This document shows positions 37,576 through 46,182 of a stretch of DNA of 64,000 bases, one piece after another. Origin of the DNA: Acidovorax sp. DW039 (GTDB lineage Bacteria > Pseudomonadota > Gammaproteobacteria > Burkholderiales > Burkholderiaceae_C); NCBI RefSeq assembly GCF_037101375.1, contig NZ_AP029019.1, positions 2,728,001-2,792,000 on the forward strand, written 5' to 3'. Both the position numbers and the translations under genes were made by a program. Below the pieces are notes generated by a model, which searched no databases, was not told where the DNA came from, and saw nothing but the letters and a program-made list of their open reading frames with translations. Each line of letters begins with the position of its first letter. The first letter of the stretch is position 1.

Positions 37576-38745
37576 CTACAACGAGATCAGCGTATCGGCC
37601 AGCTCCACCCGGTTGCGCCCTGCCTGCTTGGCCCGGTACATGGCCGCGTCGGCCCGCTGCAGCACGGCCTGGGCAGAATCGCCCCTGGCGTAAACCGCTA
37701 CGCCTACACTGACCGTGAGAGCAATGGGTTGCGGGCTGTGCTCCACGGGCTGAGATGCCACCAGGGCGCGCAGCCTTTCTGCCACCAGCAAGGCACCGTC
37801 TGTATCTGCATTGGGCAGGAAGATGGCAAATTCCTCGCCTCCCAGGCGGCCCATCACGTCCTCCTTGCGCAGGCAGCGGTGGGCCAACACCACAAACTGG
37901 CGCAGCACATCGTCCCCACCGCTGTGCCCCCAGGTGTCGTTGATGACTTTGAAGTGATCGAGGTCCAGCACCAGCACCGGCAAGGGGCGGCGCATGCGCT
38001 CTCCCGCGCTGATTGCCTTGTCCAGCAGGGTCAAGAAGGCACGGCGGTTGAAGACACAGGTCAATGGGTCCACTTCAGCCAGGTGCCGCAGCTCTGCAGT
38101 GATGTGCTCGTTGGCCAGCATGACAGAGCCAAACGCGATCATGACCAGGGCAATAGTGGCCTCAAGCACCACATACTGCGAGACCAGCTCGATCATGGAC
38201 GCATCCAGGTCCGCCCCGGCAGGCACGGACAGGCGAAACAAGAGTGGGCGCAACAGCACAAAAGCACCGTGAAAACCCACCATGCCCGCGAACAGATAGC
38301 GGATGGGCCACCGCTGGAAACCGCCCGTGGCCAGGGTGCGGGCCGTCAGAATGAAATAGACCCCACTGATGACACCCGCAAGAGCGAACCGCGCGCCCAT
38401 GTGCGGAACAACCAGCGTGAAGTAAAGCGACACGGCCACCATCACGGCGATAGCTGCGGCGGCATAGCCATGGGGCACCGGCGAGCGCCCTGCATAGGCC
38501 CGCCCGCCCAGAAAGCAGAAATAGGCCGTGAGCGCTGTACTCGTCTGCGTGAGCACCACCGACACAGCCTCAGGCAGGTGCTCCTGCACCAGCAGGTTCA
38601 CACAGAAAACGGTGGCAAAGAGATAGGAAAACGTCCACAGCCGAAGGCCGGGAATGTTCTTGTTGAAGAACCACACAGCATGCAGCACCGCGGTGACCAG
38701 TGCGGCAAGAATGGCTGCAAAAACGACGAGTGTGGGACCGTGCAC
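37576..38745 (-). CDS. Membrane diguanylate cyclase (GGDEF)
   Basis: 389 residues from GTG 38745; a GTG at 38799 would add 18 residues. The N-terminal half has about seven TM helices (MASE-like sensor, starting 'LVVFAAILAALVTAVLHAV'). The C-terminal GGDEF domain has 'DPLTCVFNRRAFL', 'DLDHFKVINDTWGHSGGDD' and the active-site 'GRLGGEEFAIFLPN' (GGEEF, catalytically competent). It makes c-di-GMP from two GTP. A TATTTG-TAT-CAAATA inverted repeat lies upstream. Confidence 0.93.
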   Translation of the reverse strand: MHGPTLVVFAAILAALVTAVLHAVWFFNKNIPGLRLWTFSYLFATVFCVNLLVQEHLPEAVSVVLTQTSTALTAYFCFLGGRAYAGRSPVPHGYAAAAIAVMVAVSLYFTLVVPHMGARFALAGVISGVYFILTARTLATGGFQRWPIRYLFAGMVGFHGAFVLLRPLLFRLSVPAGADLDASMIELVSQYVVLEATIALVMIAFGSVMLANEHITAELRHLAEVDPLTCVFNRRAFLTLLDKAISAGERMRRPLPVLVLDLDHFKVINDTWGHSGGDDVLRQFVVLAHRCLRKEDVMGRLGGEEFAIFLPNADTDGALLVAERLRALVASQPVEHSPQPIALTVSVGVAVYARGDSAQAVLQRADAAMYRAKQAGRNRVELADTLISL

Positions 38746-38829
38746 AGAAAATTCGCAAAAGCGTGGGGCAAGCAAAAAACGGGCGGGCGCTGAGCCCACC
38801 CTCCCGTTGCGGGTGTGTCAAAAACAGAT

Positions 38830-38844
38830 TATTTGTATCAAATA
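38830..38844. promoter_or_regulatory. Inverted repeat upstream of the diguanylate cyclase gene
   Basis: TATTTG-TAT-CAAATA, a perfect 6-3-6 repeat, lies about 85 nt upstream of the chosen start in an AT-rich spacer. It is a possible operator; no regulator can be named. Confidence 0.3.
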
Positions 38845-38890
38845 TTAACCGAGCGCTTTGACGAAGGGATGAATTCGCTGCGTCCGCCCC

Positions 38891-41239
38891 TCAATGGCTC
38901 ACGTATGTCCTCTCAAAGTCGGCAATCGCCATGGGGCGGCCAAACAGGTAGCCCTGGTAGCTGGTGCAGCCGTAAGACTCCAGCAGGCTCTGCTGCGCGG
39001 CCGTTTCCACCCCCTCCGCAATGACGTGCAGACCGAGCCCCTGGCCCAGGGCAATCACGGTGCGCACGATGGAGGCATCGTGGGGTTGGGTCGCGACGTC
39101 ATGCACGAACGACTGGTCGATCTTGAGTTGGTCCAGCGGCATGCGCTGCAGGTAGCTCAGAGACGAAAAACCGGTTCCAAAATCGTCCAACGCAAAACGC
39201 ACCCCCATGGCCTTGAGCGCCTGCATTTTGGCAACCACCTCGTCCACATCTTGGGCCAGCACACTTTCAGTAAGCTCCAGCTTGAGCCGATGGGGGTCCG
39301 CGCCGGTCTGCTCAAGGATTCTGCATACCCCATCCACATAGCGGGGGTCGCAAAACTCCTTGACGCTCACGTTGACGGCCAGCACCCATGCCGCTGCATC
39401 GGGCAGTTTTTGCCAGGCATGAAGCTGCCGACAAGCGGTTTCCAGTACCCATTGCCCCATGGGGAAGATCAGCCCCGTCTCCTCGGCCAAAGGGATGAAG
39501 CGCGCCGGGGATACAAGCCCCTGCTCCGGGTGGCACCAACGCACCAATACCTCGGCACCCAGCAAACCGCTTTGCTGATCCACCTGCGGCTGGTACAGCA
39601 CGGTAAGCTGGTAGGGAATGGCTTTGCGCAGCGCTTCTTCGAACTGGACACGCGCGCGCAGTGCATCCTGCATGCACTGGTCAAACATCACTGCTTGGTG
39701 CTTGCCGCGGCGCTTGGCCTCCAGCATGGCAAGTTCGGTGCGCTGGAGAACGTCGTCCGCCGTAAGAGGGGCATCCCCCAGCAGCGCAACTCCCACGGAG
39801 GCTTGTGCCGCGTAGGGGCCACTGTCCAATTCCATAGGTTCATCCAGCAAATGCATGACCATGCTGGCGAACTCCAGAGCATTGTGCTGCGCTTGTACGC
39901 GCTGTGGAGCCAGGTCCTCCAGCAACACCAGAAATTCATCGCCACCGAGCCGGGCCACGATGGCCCCCTGAGCCTCCAGCTTGCGCAATCGCCGCGCCGT
40001 CATGGTCAGCAGCTGGTCCCCCGCCTCGTGCCCCAGGGTGCTGTTGAGCACGCCGACGTTGTCGAGGTTGACCAGCAGCAATGCGCCATGGCTGTGCTGC
40101 CCTGAGGCGCGCAAAAGGGCCTGCTCGACGCGCATCAGCGCCTCGCTGCGGTTGATCAGCCCCGTCAACCGGTCGTTGTGCGCCAAGCGATCCATGGCAC
40201 GCCCCAGCACGCCCGTTTCATCCGCACCTTTGAGGGATTTGCCCACTCCTGCAGATGGTTCGCCAGCATGGGTTTTGGCAGCGTCTGCAAGCTCCACAAT
40301 GGGGCGCACCACACGGCCTGCAATCATCCAAGAGGCCCACGCAAACAATGCCGCCACCAGCGCGGTGAACGCCAGCATGAGCTTGCGCACTTCGTTCACG
40401 GGAGCAAACGCATAACGCAAGTCTTCGCGCACCACCACTGTCCAGCCCAATCCATCTGCCGGCCTGCGGGTGACGACGTTCTGCGTAGCGACCAGATGCG
40501 AGGTATCGGCTCCGATGGACTCCAAATCGGGAATACCGGGTTTGCCGCCACCCAGAAGCCACTCGCCTTTGCGGTTGGCAATCAACACTTCCAGCGGAGT
40601 GTCTTTGCGGCGCTTGCGAAGGGTTTCGGTTACCACTTCGTTCACCCAGTCCCAATGCAGGTGGGCAGCCAGAACTCCCAACGTAGCGCCCTGCCCGCTT
40701 TTGACGGGTGCCGCAACGTCCAGAAACCGAGGCGGCTCCCCGTCTGGCCGGGGTTTCATGTACTTGGCCAGCAACACTGCGTCATGCGGGTCCGCGACAA
40801 AATCGCCGCTCATGCCCCCGGCAAACCAGGGACGGGCAGAAACATCCTGCCCTTTGAGAAAGCCGCCAGAGGCTGCGGTGACCCTTCCAGAAGCATCGGT
40901 CAAACCCACCCAGGCATAGGCGGCCTGACGGTGCTTCAGCTCGTCCAGCACTTCTTGAATGGCCTCAGGATCGACGATGGTGTTGCGCCCCACCAAGTCG
41001 GCCATCAACACCACTTCGCGCTGGCGGTTGGAGAGGTCTTCGGTGAGCTTGTGGGCAATTTCGCTGGCGAATGCATTGAGTGCATCGCGCGCTGCAGCAC
41101 GCAGGCCCGCCTCCAGATGCCACTCCATGAACAACGTCAAGGCCAAGCCCAGCACAATGCCCGAGCCACCCATCACCGTGGAAAAGCGTGCGCGGACGCT
41201 TCGAAACGGAGAAACCTTGTTCAGCAACCAGTCGATCAC
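38891..41239 (-). CDS. GGDEF-EAL protein with periplasmic Cache-like sensor
   Basis: 782 residues from GTG 41239 (GGGGAAG 7 nt upstream); ATGs at 41305 and 41326 are alternatives. TM1 ('SGIVLGLALTLFMEWHL') and TM2 ('LMLAFTALVAALFAWASWMI') enclose a dCache-type periplasmic domain. A HAMP-like segment, an intact GGDEF ('ARLGGDEFLVLLED') and an EAL domain follow. The EAL signature reads E-V-L ('GAEVLVRWCHPEQG'), while 'DDFGTGFSSLSYLQ' and 'LKIDQSFVHD' are intact, so phosphodiesterase activity is plausible. Confidence 0.9.
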   Translation of the reverse strand: MIDWLLNKVSPFRSVRARFSTVMGGSGIVLGLALTLFMEWHLEAGLRAAARDALNAFASEIAHKLTEDLSNRQREVVLMADLVGRNTIVDPEAIQEVLDELKHRQAAYAWVGLTDASGRVTAASGGFLKGQDVSARPWFAGGMSGDFVADPHDAVLLAKYMKPRPDGEPPRFLDVAAPVKSGQGATLGVLAAHLHWDWVNEVVTETLRKRRKDTPLEVLIANRKGEWLLGGGKPGIPDLESIGADTSHLVATQNVVTRRPADGLGWTVVVREDLRYAFAPVNEVRKLMLAFTALVAALFAWASWMIAGRVVRPIVELADAAKTHAGEPSAGVGKSLKGADETGVLGRAMDRLAHNDRLTGLINRSEALMRVEQALLRASGQHSHGALLLVNLDNVGVLNSTLGHEAGDQLLTMTARRLRKLEAQGAIVARLGGDEFLVLLEDLAPQRVQAQHNALEFASMVMHLLDEPMELDSGPYAAQASVGVALLGDAPLTADDVLQRTELAMLEAKRRGKHQAVMFDQCMQDALRARVQFEEALRKAIPYQLTVLYQPQVDQQSGLLGAEVLVRWCHPEQGLVSPARFIPLAEETGLIFPMGQWVLETACRQLHAWQKLPDAAAWVLAVNVSVKEFCDPRYVDGVCRILEQTGADPHRLKLELTESVLAQDVDEVVAKMQALKAMGVRFALDDFGTGFSSLSYLQRMPLDQLKIDQSFVHDVATQPHDASIVRTVIALGQGLGLHVIAEGVETAAQQSLLESYGCTSYQGYLFGRPMAIADFERTYVSH

Positions 41240-41358
41240 GGCTCGCTTCCCCTGCGGCTCAGTGCCTGTTTGCCATGCCGTCGCTCTGCCCGCCCTCCAT
41301 TCCATCCTGGCGGTCAAAGTCGGCATGGATACCGTTCTGCAATAAAAGTTAACAAATT

Positions 41359-41376
41359 GTCCCCAACAATTGGGAC
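41359..41376. promoter_or_regulatory. Imperfect inverted repeat upstream of the GGDEF-EAL gene
   Basis: GTCCCCAACAATTGGGAC has complementary GTCCC/GGGAC ends and a CCAA/TTGG core. It lies about 120 nt upstream of the chosen start, in AT-rich DNA. It may be an operator; low certainty. Confidence 0.25.
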
Positions 41377-41460
41377 TTTGCTAAGTTTTATTTGCGAACG
41401 GTGTGCAAAAAGGAGAATTCAAAGGGGGGTGGCCAACGGCTGACTTACCCAACAACAGGT

Positions 41461-42741
41461 TCAGGCGGCGACGTTGCATTCCCGACGCAGCAACGCCAGG
41501 GCATCATGCATCTGATAGTCCATGTCACTGGTGAGTGTCTTGTGGGCTTCCTGGACAAAGCTGTTCCAGAGGGCCAGATAGTCATCCCGGTATGTGCCAG
41601 GGGCATTCAAGCGAATGAATTCGGCGGCCAACTCGGGGTGCAGACCACTTTTGCGAACCTTGCGAACCAGGGACGCTGCGGTCTTTTCTGTCAACACAGT
41701 CTTTTTGGGTACACCCGCGGCCAGGCACAAAAACAGGGTGAGCAGGGAATGCTCGTCCTCATTCCCCTGAACGGTTCTGACCCACAACTTGGAGCCAGGG
41801 GTAGCAGTTTCAGCGTCGTCATCAGCCACCTCCAGCGCCCGGTGATATTCATCCACCTCTGCCAGAGGATCATCCAGAAGGAAATAGCGCGCACGGAAAG
41901 CCCCCGTAGGCCGCATCAAAGTTCGCAGCACCAGCGCCGGGTCCGCGAGCTTGCGAACGTCGGCCAGCACTGCAGCAGTGTGCTTTTGCACGGTTTCATG
42001 CAGCGTACGGGGCAGCCCTGCTGGCAGGCTCATCTGGGAGGGGATTGCCTTTCTTTTGCGCAACGCAGTGACGTAGCGGGTCAAGCTGGCTGTGTGGGGC
42101 CATTCGCCCAAATCCTGCGCCTGCGGTGCCAACACCTGCATCAGCAAGGCGGCGCGAATGACGGCTTCTGCATCTGCGCCGGATGATTCCAGCTCATCGG
42201 TATCCAGGTCGTACTGCTCGGCAAACCACTGTGCTGCGGCGATGGTCTGTGCAATCTCGCTGCGCCGAGCCAGCTCGGCACGATAGTCTTCGTAAGATCG
42301 CAATGACCACAGCGCCAGCAGCGAGGTCTGCGCGTCGTCATATCCAGCCATTCCGAAATTGCTGCTCTCGGGCATGGCAATCAGCCGCTTGAGCATGTCG
42401 GAGCCCGCCTTGGAGCGCGATAGCAGCGAGTTGTCGCGCAGCAGAACTGCCGCCTTGGGCACATCCCCCCCGCTGGCATCCATCAGGTGCAGGCTGATGA
42501 GATTGACCATACGATCCCGCGCTTTTTCCAGCTCGGGTCTCAAAAACTCACTGCCGAAATAGCGGGCAATCTGCACAATGCCTTTCGGGCCATCGGCCTG
42601 GATTGCCGCCAGCTTCTCTGCATCCAGAATGCCATGACGAACCCCGTGGACGAGGACTTTGTCAAAAAATGGGCGTGCGTCGTGCAGCTGCAGTGCGCCG
42701 GCACCAATAGCCTGAGGCGCAGCAGGAGTCTGGTCAGACAT
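41461..42741 (-). CDS. Conserved-looking helical protein of unknown function (J-domain cluster, gene 4)
   Basis: 426 residues, cytosolic in character (no signal peptide, no TM). I recognise no domain. The N-terminus 'DARPFFDKVLVHGVRHGIL' is followed by mostly helical sequence. 'DEDEHSLL'-like acidic stretches are modest. It follows the 250-residue gene by 18 nt and codon use matches the genome, so it looks long resident. A role with the J-domain protein is inferred only from the cluster. Confidence 0.8.
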   Translation of the reverse strand: MSDQTPAAPQAIGAGALQLHDARPFFDKVLVHGVRHGILDAEKLAAIQADGPKGIVQIARYFGSEFLRPELEKARDRMVNLISLHLMDASGGDVPKAAVLLRDNSLLSRSKAGSDMLKRLIAMPESSNFGMAGYDDAQTSLLALWSLRSYEDYRAELARRSEIAQTIAAAQWFAEQYDLDTDELESSGADAEAVIRAALLMQVLAPQAQDLGEWPHTASLTRYVTALRKRKAIPSQMSLPAGLPRTLHETVQKHTAAVLADVRKLADPALVLRTLMRPTGAFRARYFLLDDPLAEVDEYHRALEVADDDAETATPGSKLWVRTVQGNEDEHSLLTLFLCLAAGVPKKTVLTEKTAASLVRKVRKSGLHPELAAEFIRLNAPGTYRDDYLALWNSFVQEAHKTLTSDMDYQMHDALALLRRECNVAA

Positions 42742-42759
42742 GGGTGCTCCTGGTAACGA

Positions 42760-43512
42760 TCAGATCGCCGACTCTTCGTCCGAAACCCGGGCGGCGGGCG
42801 TCGCCTTGCCGCGGTCTGTCTCACTGGTCTCAAACTTGCCGTCGTCCTCCTCGGCAGGTTCGTCGGACTCATCCAGACCGAGATCAAACGCTCGCGCTTT
42901 GGCACGCAAGACCAGCAAGGTTTCAATGAAAAGATCCCGGCACTCGTAGCGCAGCAACCAGGCCATCTGCATCCAGTCGCGGTCGGCCACCTCATCCAGT
43001 TCCACCTTGGGCTGCACGTAGCCAGAGGCAAGCAACTCATCGTCCGTCAGCGTGGGGCCGTAATCTTCTGTCGCATCAAAAGTGCCAGTGCGCGCAAAGG
43101 CCTCCAGGCGGCTCCACTTCTCTGCAAAGTAGTTGGCCAGCGCTTCCGCGCCGCCTTCGATATCACCAATGGCGGTGAGAAACTCGACAGGGTCTGCGTC
43201 GTCACGGAAGACGACTGAGTTGACCATGCTGCGCAGGTGGGTGTGCGTGAGGTCCTTGTACTGCTTCTCCAGCACCATGGCCCGTGCGAACTGCTCGGGA
43301 GTCACCAGCATGTTGACGACAGAGGCCTTGGAATCGTCGTACTCGCGCATCACGGCCAAGACATCCTTGGGGGCGAGCTGATCGAGCACCACCATCAGCG
43401 CACGATCGCCCTCGGAATCAGCCAGCTCAGCCAATGCGGACTCTGCGCCGACGATGTCGCCAGCGGCGATAAGGCTGGTGGTTTTGGTGATCAGGGCCAG
43501 ATGGTTGCTCAT
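42760..43512 (-). CDS. Unknown protein with acidic C-terminal tail (J-domain cluster, gene 3)
   Basis: 250 residues from ATG 43512; an upstream extension to 43587 lies in the intergenic hairpin region and is rejected. Helical N-terminal body ('LITKTTSLIAAGDIVGAESA', 'LVTPEQFARAMVLEKQYKDL'). The last 40 residues are strongly acidic and probably disordered ('DESDEPAEEDDGKFET'). No family recognised. It lies 117 nt after gene 2, with a terminator-like hairpin between, and 18 nt before gene 4. Confidence 0.8.
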   Translation of the reverse strand: MSNHLALITKTTSLIAAGDIVGAESALAELADSEGDRALMVVLDQLAPKDVLAVMREYDDSKASVVNMLVTPEQFARAMVLEKQYKDLTHTHLRSMVNSVVFRDDADPVEFLTAIGDIEGGAEALANYFAEKWSRLEAFARTGTFDATEDYGPTLTDDELLASGYVQPKVELDEVADRDWMQMAWLLRYECRDLFIETLLVLRAKARAFDLGLDESDEPAEEDDGKFETSETDRGKATPAARVSDEESAI

Positions 43513-43563
43513 GGGAACGTGTACCTCACTCGTGAAGCCTGTTGGGAAAACTGAAAATATCTT

Positions 43564-43581
43564 GCCGGGCTGCAGCCCGGC
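43564..43581 (-). terminator. Terminator-like perfect hairpin inside the J-domain cluster
   Basis: GCCGGGC-TGCA-GCCCGGC, fully symmetrical, is followed on the minus strand by AAGATATTTTC. It probably reduces read-through from genes 1-2 into genes 3-4 or separates two transcripts. Confidence 0.55.
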
Positions 43582-43629
43582 GGGCACGGGGCGAATGAAG
43601 AGCCAGTGATGCCTGCGTGTACAGGGCCG

Positions 43630-44214
43630 TCAATCCTTGCGCTCAAAGCCCACGTCGGCCAGCCAGTTGGCACTGGCCTCTTCACGGCTGCGACTGTTCT
43701 GTGGATCTACCGCGTCGTCCGCACTCAGTGCGTCGTAGTCATCGTCGTGTTCCGCCGCATCCATGTCGTCGTCTTCACTGTCTTGCGCATCCGAATCGTC
43801 TGCAGACCTGCTGGCTTGGGCGAATCGGGCCTGCTGCTGCAGGTATTCCAGCCCGGCGGCCACCACCATGAAGCGATCTCCACCAGGTTCCGCCAGCACG
43901 GATTTCACAAGCGCCTGCGCCCAAGGCTCGAGAACCACCGCATGAGTCAGTGAGGACCACGCAGGCAAGTCAGCATGGCCTTGCGAAATCACGGCTTCCA
44001 TAGATTTCAGGTCATTGAAGCGGAAGCCCTGGTGGAAAGCCACTGCCACCATTTCAGGCGCAGCATCCATCATCTTCACCAGAAAACCCATCTCGGAACG
44101 CTTCTGCGCAAGACGCTTGCGCAACACATCTTTTCCTTCAGAGTCTTCGGTCAGGTCGTCAATCTCGGCTTGGTAGGCCGAACGCAGATCATGGAAAAAC
44201 GGAGAAATTTTCAC
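43630..44214 (-). CDS. Unknown protein with acidic C-terminal region (J-domain cluster, gene 2)
   Basis: 194 residues from GTG 44214, overlapping the J-domain stop (GTGA). The N-terminal helical part ('HDLRSAYQAEIDDLTEDSEG', 'PEMVAVAFHQGFRFNDLKSM') leads to an Asp-rich segment (about 140-170, 'DSEDDDMDAAEHDDDYDAL'). No known domain is recognised. Direct overlap with the J-domain gene suggests translational coupling and perhaps physical partnership. Confidence 0.8.
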   Translation of the reverse strand: MKISPFFHDLRSAYQAEIDDLTEDSEGKDVLRKRLAQKRSEMGFLVKMMDAAPEMVAVAFHQGFRFNDLKSMEAVISQGHADLPAWSSLTHAVVLEPWAQALVKSVLAEPGGDRFMVVAAGLEYLQQQARFAQASRSADDSDAQDSEDDDMDAAEHDDDYDALSADDAVDPQNSRSREEASANWLADVGFERKD

Positions 44215-44492
44215 GAGGCAAGAATGTTGTGGGTATAGGTACGCCAGATTTCCTGAGCTGTTTCCAGGGGGTCATCCAGCAGGTTGCGTCGGCGATTGTC
44301 GTCATAAGCCTGGCGAGCCGTCTCGTCCGACAGCACCTCATAGGCTTTTTGAACCGCAGCAAACTGCCGCGCAGCGTCAGGCGCGTCATTTCTATCGGGG
44401 TGATAGAAGGACGCCTTTTGCCTGTATGCCTTTTTGATATCTGCAAGGCTTGCGTTGGGGGCAAGCCCCAGTGCTGCGTAATGGTCGCTCAT
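44211..44492 (-). CDS. Small J-domain (DnaJ-like) co-chaperone
   Basis: 93 residues from ATG 44492; a longer frame to 44633 is not supported. Nearly the whole protein is a J domain (about 4-65): 'HYAALGLAPNASLADIKKAY', the HPD motif in 'FYHPDRND', and 'QKAYEVLSDETARQAYDD'. A short C-terminal tail follows. It has no G/F, zinc-finger or substrate-binding domains, so it is a class III J protein that would bring DnaK to a specific client. It is first in a cluster with three unknown genes. Confidence 0.93.
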   Translation of the reverse strand: MSDHYAALGLAPNASLADIKKAYRQKASFYHPDRNDAPDAARQFAAVQKAYEVLSDETARQAYDDNRRRNLLDDPLETAQEIWRTYTHNILAS

Positions 44493-44662
44493 CGAATCAG
44501 TCAAATCATTGAGAAGAAGCTCATGAAAGCCTGCGGCCAGTCGTAGCCCAAGCACTAGGCCCCGAGACAGCCCGCAACAGCGCAACTGGCTCCTGAAATG
44601 GGGGCAAAGAGACGGAAGGCAAGAGACACACATCCCTTGCCCTGTGCTGCCGCAATGCTGAT

Positions 44663-45376
44663 TCAGCCTGCCAAGCTCACAAACACGTTCTGCACATCAT
44701 CATTGGAATCAATGGCCGCGAGAAAGGCCTCCACCTCCTCCAGCTGCTCTGCGGTGAGGTTGGCAGGATTGACCGGATTCTTGGGCTTGTAGCCCAGCTT
44801 CGCAGACAGCACATTGAAACCTTGCGCAGGCAATGCCCGGCTGACGAGATCCAGATCGGTAGGGTCAGTCCAGAACATGGTGGTGCCCTCTTCATCACCA
44901 GCTTCAAAGTCTTGTGCACCGGCTTCAATCGCAGCAAGCTCTGGATCAGCGTCGGGCCTTGAGGGCTCAGCTTCAATCATGCCGACATGATTGAAATCCC
45001 ATGCCACAGAACCTGACGTACCCAATTGCCCTTTGCGGAAAAGAACCCGCATTTCTGGCGCGGTTCGATTGACGTTGTCAGTGAGGCACTCCACCATGAC
45101 AGCGACTTGGTGCGGTGCAAAGCCTTCGTAGATCACCCGCTCATAGTTGACAGCATCAGCACCGGTCCCCGAGCCTTTTTTGATGGCACGCTCCAGCGTA
45201 TCTTTGGGCATGGAGGCCTTGCGGGCCTGCTCGACCACCAGGCGCAAACGCGCATTGCTGGCAGGATCAGCACCACCACGAGCCGCTACCGTGATTTCTT
45301 TGACCAGCTTGCCAAACAGCTTTCCTTTGGCATCGGCCACCAGTGCTTTGCCCTTGGCTTTCCATTGCGCGCCCAT
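44663..45376 (-). CDS. YebC/PmpR family protein, YeeN-like branch
   Basis: 237 residues. '[20 protein letters not shown]', '[20 protein letters not shown]', 'AIKKGSGTG' and '[19 protein letters not shown]' are YebC family signatures. The N-terminus '[19 protein letters not shown]' resembles YeeN rather than YebC ('AGHSKW'). Members have been linked to transcription control and, more recently, to ribosome stalling at proline runs. It stands 170 nt upstream of the J-domain gene on the same strand, with no clear terminator between. Confidence 0.92.
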   Translation of the reverse strand: MGAQWKAKGKALVADAKGKLFGKLVKEITVAARGGADPASNARLRLVVEQARKASMPKDTLERAIKKGSGTGADAVNYERVIYEGFAPHQVAVMVECLTDNVNRTAPEMRVLFRKGQLGTSGSVAWDFNHVGMIEAEPSRPDADPELAAIEAGAQDFEAGDEEGTTMFWTDPTDLDLVSRALPAQGFNVLSAKLGYKPKNPVNPANLTAEQLEEVEAFLAAIDSNDDVQNVFVSLAG

Positions 45377-45711
45377 AGCAATTTCTCTTTTCTTGGTTGG
45401 TTGATCGGTTCATGCGTCTCGACGCACACTGCATATCTGCATTCAAACGGCCCGTCTCACATAGCCTCAGAACTTTGGCTATTTCTTCCGGAACGACCGG
45501 CGGGTTTATACACGTACGGGCCAGCCATTGCGGCCCAGAAACATCATAAAGACGAGAGTGAAAGCGGCAGACTCAATGAATGTGTGCGTTGGCGCAACAT
45601 TGTGAGATGGGTATGCCGAAGATAAGCACAAACCTCTTGTTAGCAGTTGCCAACGAGGCAAACTTCGCGCAACATCGCTGCGCCAATTTCGGTATCAGGA
45701 GTACACACAAC
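45377..45711. other. 335-nt intergenic region
   Basis: It separates yebC (minus) from the small basic secreted-protein gene (plus). It must hold promoters for both. AGGAG lies near its right end. No repeat, RNA gene or convincing ORF is seen; the composition is more AT-rich than average. Confidence 0.5.
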
Positions 45712-45915
45712 ATGAAGAAAGTCCTCGTCCTCGCGTTTGCACTCGCCTTGGCTCCTCTGGCCATGGCAAAGAGCCCCAGCTTCAGCGCGAATGGACCCTC
45801 GGCAAAAAGCAGCCACGCAAAGCCTCACCACTCAACAAGCCGCAACAAGGCCAAGCCCCACAGCCACAAGCGAACAGCTAAGCCCCATACCAACAAGGCA
45901 GGTGCACGCAAGTAA
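45712..45915 (+). CDS. Small exported Lys/His-rich basic protein
   Basis: 67 residues from ATG 45712, which has AGGAG about 11 nt upstream; an in-frame upstream ATG at 45580 is less likely. Signal peptide 'MKKVLVLAFALALAPLAMA' ends with a clear A-x-A site. The mature part is about 48 residues, rich in Lys, His, Ser and Asn ('HAKPHHSTSRNKAKPHSHKR'), with no acidic residues. It may bind metal, DNA or the envelope. No family recognised. A strong terminator follows. Confidence 0.75.
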   Translation: MKKVLVLAFALALAPLAMAKSPSFSANGPSAKSSHAKPHHSTSRNKAKPHSHKRTAKPHTNKAGARK

Positions 45916-45923
45916 TTGCATCC

Positions 45924-45958
45924 AAAAGGTCTGTTTCGATAACAGACCTTTTATTTTG
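45924..45958 (+). terminator. Rho-independent terminator of the small basic protein gene
   Basis: AAAAGGTCTGTT-TCGAT-AACAGACCTTTT followed by ATTTTGG. The 12-bp stem begins 9 nt after the stop. Confidence 0.88.
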
Positions 45959-46001
45959 GTACGTATCACCTAACAATCACTCGTGGCCCAACAGCGAGTC
46001 C

Positions 46002-46039
46002 AAAACAAAAAACCCACTATTTTTCAATAGTGGGTTTTT
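46002..46039 (-). terminator. Rho-independent terminator downstream of tRNA-Lys
   Basis: AAAAACCCACTATT-TTTC-AATAGTGGGTTTTT. On the minus strand it follows the tRNA by about 20 nt and ends in a T-run (TTTTTTGTTTTG). Confidence 0.85.
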
Positions 46040-46060
46040 GGCTTTTTTGCCTGAATTCGG

Positions 46061-46136
46061 TGGTAGGACGTACAAGATTCGAACTTGTGACCAACGGATT
46101 AAAAGTCCGCTGCTCTACCAACTGAGCTAACGTCCC
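46061..46136 (-). tRNA. tRNA-Lys (anticodon UUU)
   Basis: 76 nt on the minus strand, beginning GGGACGTTAGCTCAGTTGGT and ending with an encoded CCA. The acceptor stem GGGACGT/ACGTCCT has a terminal G-U-type pair. The anticodon loop CTTTTAA sits on a GCGGA/TCCGT stem. The T loop has GTTCGAATC. Decodes AAA and AAG. It is followed by a terminator and lies 46 nt from the stop of tcdA. Confidence 0.97.
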
Positions 46137-46182
46137 AACCTGTCTTTGCATTGCTGCGAAGACTTAGATTATAGCGTGATTT

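Noticed and set aside
38746..38799. Longer start (GTG 38799) for the diguanylate cyclase
   Set aside because: The purine-rich stretch abuts the codon with no spacing, and the extra 18 residues precede the first TM helix without family support. It cannot be fully excluded.
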